Origin: Bacillota bacterium
GTDB taxonomy: Bacteria > Bacillota > Clostridia > Lachnospirales > Lachnospiraceae
Assembly: GCA_023421505.1 (NCBI GenBank)
Contig: JAEZTJ010000050.1
Coordinates: forward strand, 1 to 7,156
Length of the DNA: 7,156 bases
Direction of reading: 5' to 3'
The translations under genes were made by a program, and so were the position numbers. Of this stretch, positions 5,229 to 7,156 are shown one piece after another. The notes under the pieces were generated by a model that was given only the letters and a program-made list of their open reading frames with translations, was not told the origin of the DNA and ran no database searches. How positions within the stretch are numbered: the stretch's first letter is position 1; each line of letters opens with the position of its first letter.

Positions 5229-5777
5229 GAGTTGGATATCTATATATACATTTATTTTCATTATTCCATAAATGATATTAACTAACCTTCGCATTACACA
5301 GATGATAGCCTGATGTTCTGTCTTTCCCTCGGATATTTTCTTCTGGTAGCACTCTTAAAAGACGTCATTCACAGGTATTTTTATTCCTTCCCCTGTTAGC
5401 ATTTCTGGCAGCAAGTGCATGAAAGAGGTGATAGAGATATGTCACCCTACCTGTTTTTGAACTGTTTGTCACTTTCCCCTGAGAAAATGTAATAGGGCTG
5501 ATCCAGGCATACTTCGCCACCTTATCGGCACTGGTGAACCTATCAATGTCTCTAATCTGTGCGGCAAATCCGGCAGTTGTTACAAGGTATATGCTCGGAA
5601 AGGTTTCTAGCTTTTAGCCAAGTTATGACATGAGCTTCTTCATTTCAGTTTCTATCTTCTCCATTTCCTCTAAGTTCTGCTTTACCTGCTTTACACAGGT
5701 AGTTACAAGAAAATCTCTGCTTTCCTGGTATTCTGTTTCGGTATCTCCGTCTTTCTTTACCAGAGTTAAAATACCTA
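5211..5777 (-). pseudogene. IS110-family transposase, C-terminal half, decayed
   Basis: The minus strand encodes LTLVKKDGDTETEYQESRD, a helical linker (VKQVKQNLEEMEKIETEMKK), then ETFPSIYLVTTAGFAAQIRD, DIDRFTSADKVAKYA and a segment ending HALAARNANRGRNK. This is the Transposase_20 (IS110/IS116/IS902) C-terminal domain with its catalytic-Ser neighbourhood region. Two TAA stops interrupt at about 5625-5614. A frameshift near 5370 moves the true C-terminus, KISEGKTEHQAIICVMRRLV and NIIYGIMK, into another frame, which stops at 5213..5211. The N-terminal DEDD RuvC-like half is absent, so only about 185 of the usual 400 residues remain and the element cannot move by itself. IS110 elements lack long terminal inverted repeats, so exact ends cannot be set. 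Confidence 0.88.
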
Positions 5778-5817
5778 TTTATAAACGGTGTGATATTCAT
5801 CGCTTACGTTTGATAAG

Positions 5818-5843
5818 GGGGTAGCCTAGAAATAGGTTACCCT
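5818..5843. other. Ten-bp hairpin with GAAA loop
   Basis: GGGTAGCCTA (5819-5828) pairs with TAGGTTACCC (5833-5842) around GAAA, a GNRA tetraloop when read as plus-strand RNA, with one G-U pair. The tetraloop favours a plus-strand structured RNA. It lies upstream (5' side) of the IS110 remnant and 90 bases from a stronger GC-rich hairpin. No RNA family is recognised. Confidence 0.5.
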
Positions 5844-6193
5844 ACTTGTCTTAAGCTAACGGTTCTTACAAGCAAGCCTGTTCGGGATTTTTACCCTATA
5901 GCAATCGCCCATTTCGAGCAAACTAGACCCAAAACAGCCGCCTTGGGGGTTGCCCCCTCGGCGGCTGTGCCTGCATTATTGGAAATGTCATAAAGTTTGT
6001 TATAGTTTATCAATCCAACCACTATTATAAAATATACCATATCCGAAGGAGATAATCCCATAGTGCCTACATATTGTTAAGTACTATATACAAGGGAAAA
6101 TCATCACTTATCAATCTTATTGCTGTTTATGAATCAAATGTCCTGATGGAATTCCAACCACCTTCCCTATTCTTCCATAAATCAAGATAAATA
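5844..6193. other. Intergenic stretch without an intact gene
   Basis: Apart from the hairpin at 5934-5968, this stretch holds no convincing gene. The part from 5844 to 5990 is GC-richer and seems to belong with the hairpins as one foreign block. From 6193 to 6118 a minus frame directly behind the 159-residue gene reads YGRIGKVVGIPSGHLIHKQQ and stops; it could be the tip of a lost protein, but it is too short to judge. Confidence 0.4.
5934..5968. terminator. Strong GC-rich hairpin, terminator-like
   Basis: ACAGCCGCC (5934-5942) pairs with GGCGGCTGT (5960-5968), and GGGGG (5945-5949) pairs with CCCCC (5953-5957) inside it around a TTG loop, with a two-base internal loop between the stems. On the minus strand it is followed by TTTTGGG, a short T-run, which favours a terminator in that direction, downstream of the 6194-6673 gene. 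Hairpins of this GC-rich kind are frequent at gene ends of clostridial mobile elements, from memory. Its composition contrasts sharply with the AT-rich surroundings. Confidence 0.55.
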
Positions 6194-6673
6194 TTACTGC
6201 TTGATCTGGGGTAACGTAACTCCTTCTGGAATATTAGTATAGATAATTGTATTATTGCTGTTTCCTATGATGATGTAAACAGGACGCGGTATTTGTACCT
6301 CGCTGAAAAATCCTTTTTTTATTGAGTGGGTGACATGATATACATGAATTGTAGTTTCCTCAATACTCATATTGTTTTCTTTAATCAAAGCCGCCAATTC
6401 ATCATACAATCTTGATCCTTTATACTGACCTATATTAAATGGCGCTGAAAAATTTTCAACGCAAAAATCGTGTTCAATTATTAGTTTTAAATCAATAGAA
6501 TTATCTGATTGAATTTGACTTTCCATTTTCATTATTTGTTCTTTTTTAATTGGCAACTTTAATATGGATACTATGTCTTGTTCATCTTGGTTTTGTTTAA
6601 AAAACAAGTAGCAAACAAATGTTCCAATAATGATCGTAAGAAAAACTATTATAATTTTAATTTTAAAATTCAT
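6194..6673 (-). CDS. Membrane-anchored extracytoplasmic protein of unknown function
   Basis: ATG at 6673..6671 with GAGAGG about ten bases upstream. The 159-residue product opens with a basic stub and one hydrophobic helix (residues 6-25, IKIIIVFLTIIIGTFVCYLF), best read as an uncleaved signal anchor; the Cys at 21 is not in a proper lipobox. The rest (26-159) is hydrophilic and would lie outside the membrane: a helical charged region (30-55), then an alpha/beta domain with strands at about 62-68 (DLKLIIEH), 108-114 (TIHVYHV), 132-137 (VYIIIG) and 142-146 (TIIYT). It contains a single Cys at 71 besides the anchor one. I recognise no family. The gene is intact in a region where neighbours are broken, which suggests recent acquisition or selection; an outward-facing immunity or inhibitor role is a guess from context. 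Confidence 0.8.
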   Translation of the reverse strand: MNFKIKIIIVFLTIIIGTFVCYLFFKQNQDEQDIVSILKLPIKKEQIMKMESQIQSDNSIDLKLIIEHDFCVENFSAPFNIGQYKGSRLYDELAALIKENNMSIEETTIHVYHVTHSIKKGFFSEVQIPRPVYIIIGNSNNTIIYTNIPEGVTLPQIKQ

Positions 6674-6761
6674 TTAATAATTACCTCTCATGTTTATGGA
6701 CATATTATCAAAAAACCAGATCAGTATGAATTTCTTAAACTGTTCGTTTTGATTATTTGAA

Positions 6762-6854
6762 CTATGTATAGACAATATACAATATTGTCCACACAACGAA
6801 CATCCATACAGGACTGCCATTAACCATTTTAGGAAGTTCTAAGTAATTGATTAT
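6762..6854 (-). other. Short hydrophobic open fragment
   Basis: Thirty codons between a TGA at 6857 and a TAG at 6764 read IINYLELPKMVNGSPVWMFV followed by VWTILYIVYT, a possible C-terminal TM helix. An inner ATG (MVNGSPVW) has no ribosome site. It may be the tail of a lost membrane protein; support is limited to its composition. Confidence 0.2.
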
Positions 6855-6861
6855 TCAATCA

Positions 6862-6944
6862 TCATTGCGAGGATTTTACGAAGAAGCAATCCAGAAAACG
6901 CTGAGTTACTGGGATTTTGGATTGCTTCGCACGACTCGCAATGA
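6862..6944. repeat. Palindromic dispersed repeat (TCATTGCGAG type)
   Basis: TCATTGCGAG (6862-6871) with GAAGAAGCAATCCA (6880-6893) is mirrored by TGGATTGCTTCG (6918-6929) with CTCGCAATGA (6935-6944) around a 24-base loop, so the whole folds into one long imperfect hairpin. This sequence type is known as a high-copy intergenic repeat in many bacteria and is often miscalled as a small protein starting MDCFARLAMTE. It lies just beyond the broken end of the IS5-like transposase, suggesting that it marks an insertion or rearrangement point. Confidence 0.85.
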
Positions 6945-6955
6945 CCGAAATGAAA

Positions 6956-7156
6956 TTAATCATCGCTTACTGTATCCATAGCTTCAAAGGATATCTTTTC
7001 AATTCGTCCAAATCCATCAACGATGCCGAATCCAGCTTCGCTCCGAACTCTACCTGTGCTTTGGATTTGCCGCGTACAATTGGTCGGATGTATGGCTGAC
7101 TGATGCTGACAATGCGGTTTTCAATGGTGTGAACATTATTGTCATACATGTACTTT
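6956..7156 (-). pseudogene. IS5-like DDE transposase fragment, frameshifted, off right edge
   Basis: From the right edge the minus strand reads HTIENRIVSISQPYIRPIVR and GKSKAQVEFGAKL, the conserved segment around the second part of the DDE core in IS5/IS1182-like transposases (typical form 'RIVSI.QP..RPIVRGKA.A.VEFGAK'). Just after GAKL, near 7035, the sense moves to the next frame as FGIVDGFGRIEKISFEAMD, matching the expected 'DG..R.E..SFEA.NE' continuation, and stops at TAA 6958..6956. The remaining C-terminal part of the protein is missing and is replaced by the palindromic repeat. The N-terminal part lies outside the window. It is not functional as it stands. Confidence 0.8.

Noticed and set aside
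5076..5283. Plus-strand (Val-Ser)n frame through the microsatellite
   Set aside because: No start codon or ribosome site; the repeat simply contains no stop in any frame.
5630..5824. Plus-strand 64-residue frame
   Set aside because: Antisense to the IS110 transposase remnant, which has clear family motifs.
5777..5990. Bridge RNA of the IS110 element
   Set aside because: Bridge RNA lies in the element's own non-coding end, but the N-terminal half of the transposase is missing here, so the hairpins are not in the native position, and no matching guide loops can be shown.
6578..6760. Plus-strand 60-residue frame
   Set aside because: Antisense to the 5' end of the 159-residue gene and its leader; no ribosome site.
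6771..6789. GACAATAT-ACA-ATATTGTC palindrome as an operator
   Set aside because: Possible, but AT-rich, about 100 bases from the nearest start and without a convincing promoter next to it.
6917..7099. Plus-strand frame starting MDCFARLAMTE
   Set aside because: This start is the usual spurious translation of the dispersed palindromic repeat, and the rest is antisense to the IS5-like transposase.

Overview
The window is AT-rich DNA of Firmicutes type, probably Clostridia. The evidence is strong Shine-Dalgarno sites of the AAGGAGG kind, GTG and TTG starts, an Rhs core of the Gram-positive style, and IS110 and IS5-like transposase remnants of the sort common in gut and soil clostridia. Almost every convincing gene lies on the minus strand, so the region reads from right to left. 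I read it as accessory DNA: a decaying array of polymorphic-toxin (Rhs/WapA-type) cassettes in which toxin parts are broken and several small downstream genes, probably orphan immunity genes, remain open.

Right part (7156 to about 5200): a truncated, frameshifted IS5-like transposase runs off the right edge. Next to it is an 83-bp imperfect palindrome of the dispersed TCATTGCGAG/GAAGCAATCC type. Then come an intact gene for a membrane-anchored 159-residue protein of unknown function (6194-6673), a gene-poor stretch with two strong hairpins (5818-5843, 5934-5968), and the C-terminal part of a broken IS110 transposase (5211-5777). The IS110 remnant abuts an extended -10 promoter and a perfect hexanucleotide microsatellite (14 full CTGTAT units, 5107-5194). 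That array would sit at the very 5' end of a transcript leading into a two-TM membrane protein (4497-4988).

Middle part (about 4500 to 1990): a tiny frameshifted remnant overlaps the end of the membrane protein gene in an ATGA junction. It is followed by a frameshifted PepSY-like protein, an intact 213-residue protein (3190-3831), a 300-base GC-richer stretch that I could not assign, a frameshifted small membrane-protein gene (2542-2845), a broken Rhs core fragment containing YYDPSIGRFINED (2191-2545), and a 63-residue two-TM protein directly after it.

Left part (about 1990 to 1): interlocking palindromes (1818-1862), a GC-richer unassigned segment with a possible toxin tail, an intact 150-residue protein with a predicted beta-sandwich N-terminus (930-1382) followed by a terminator, a second copy of the small membrane-protein segment (602-757, a 155-bp direct repeat of 2544-2697), a broken toxin C-terminus, a short PQQ-propeller-like gene starting at GTG (123-347), and a perfect 12-bp palindrome just before the start of a gene that leaves the window.

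The genes do not form a pathway. The unifying picture is repeated capture of toxin-tail plus immunity modules, followed by decay of the toxins, IS scars and recombination between repeated pieces. Functional names beyond the Rhs core and the two transposases are inference.
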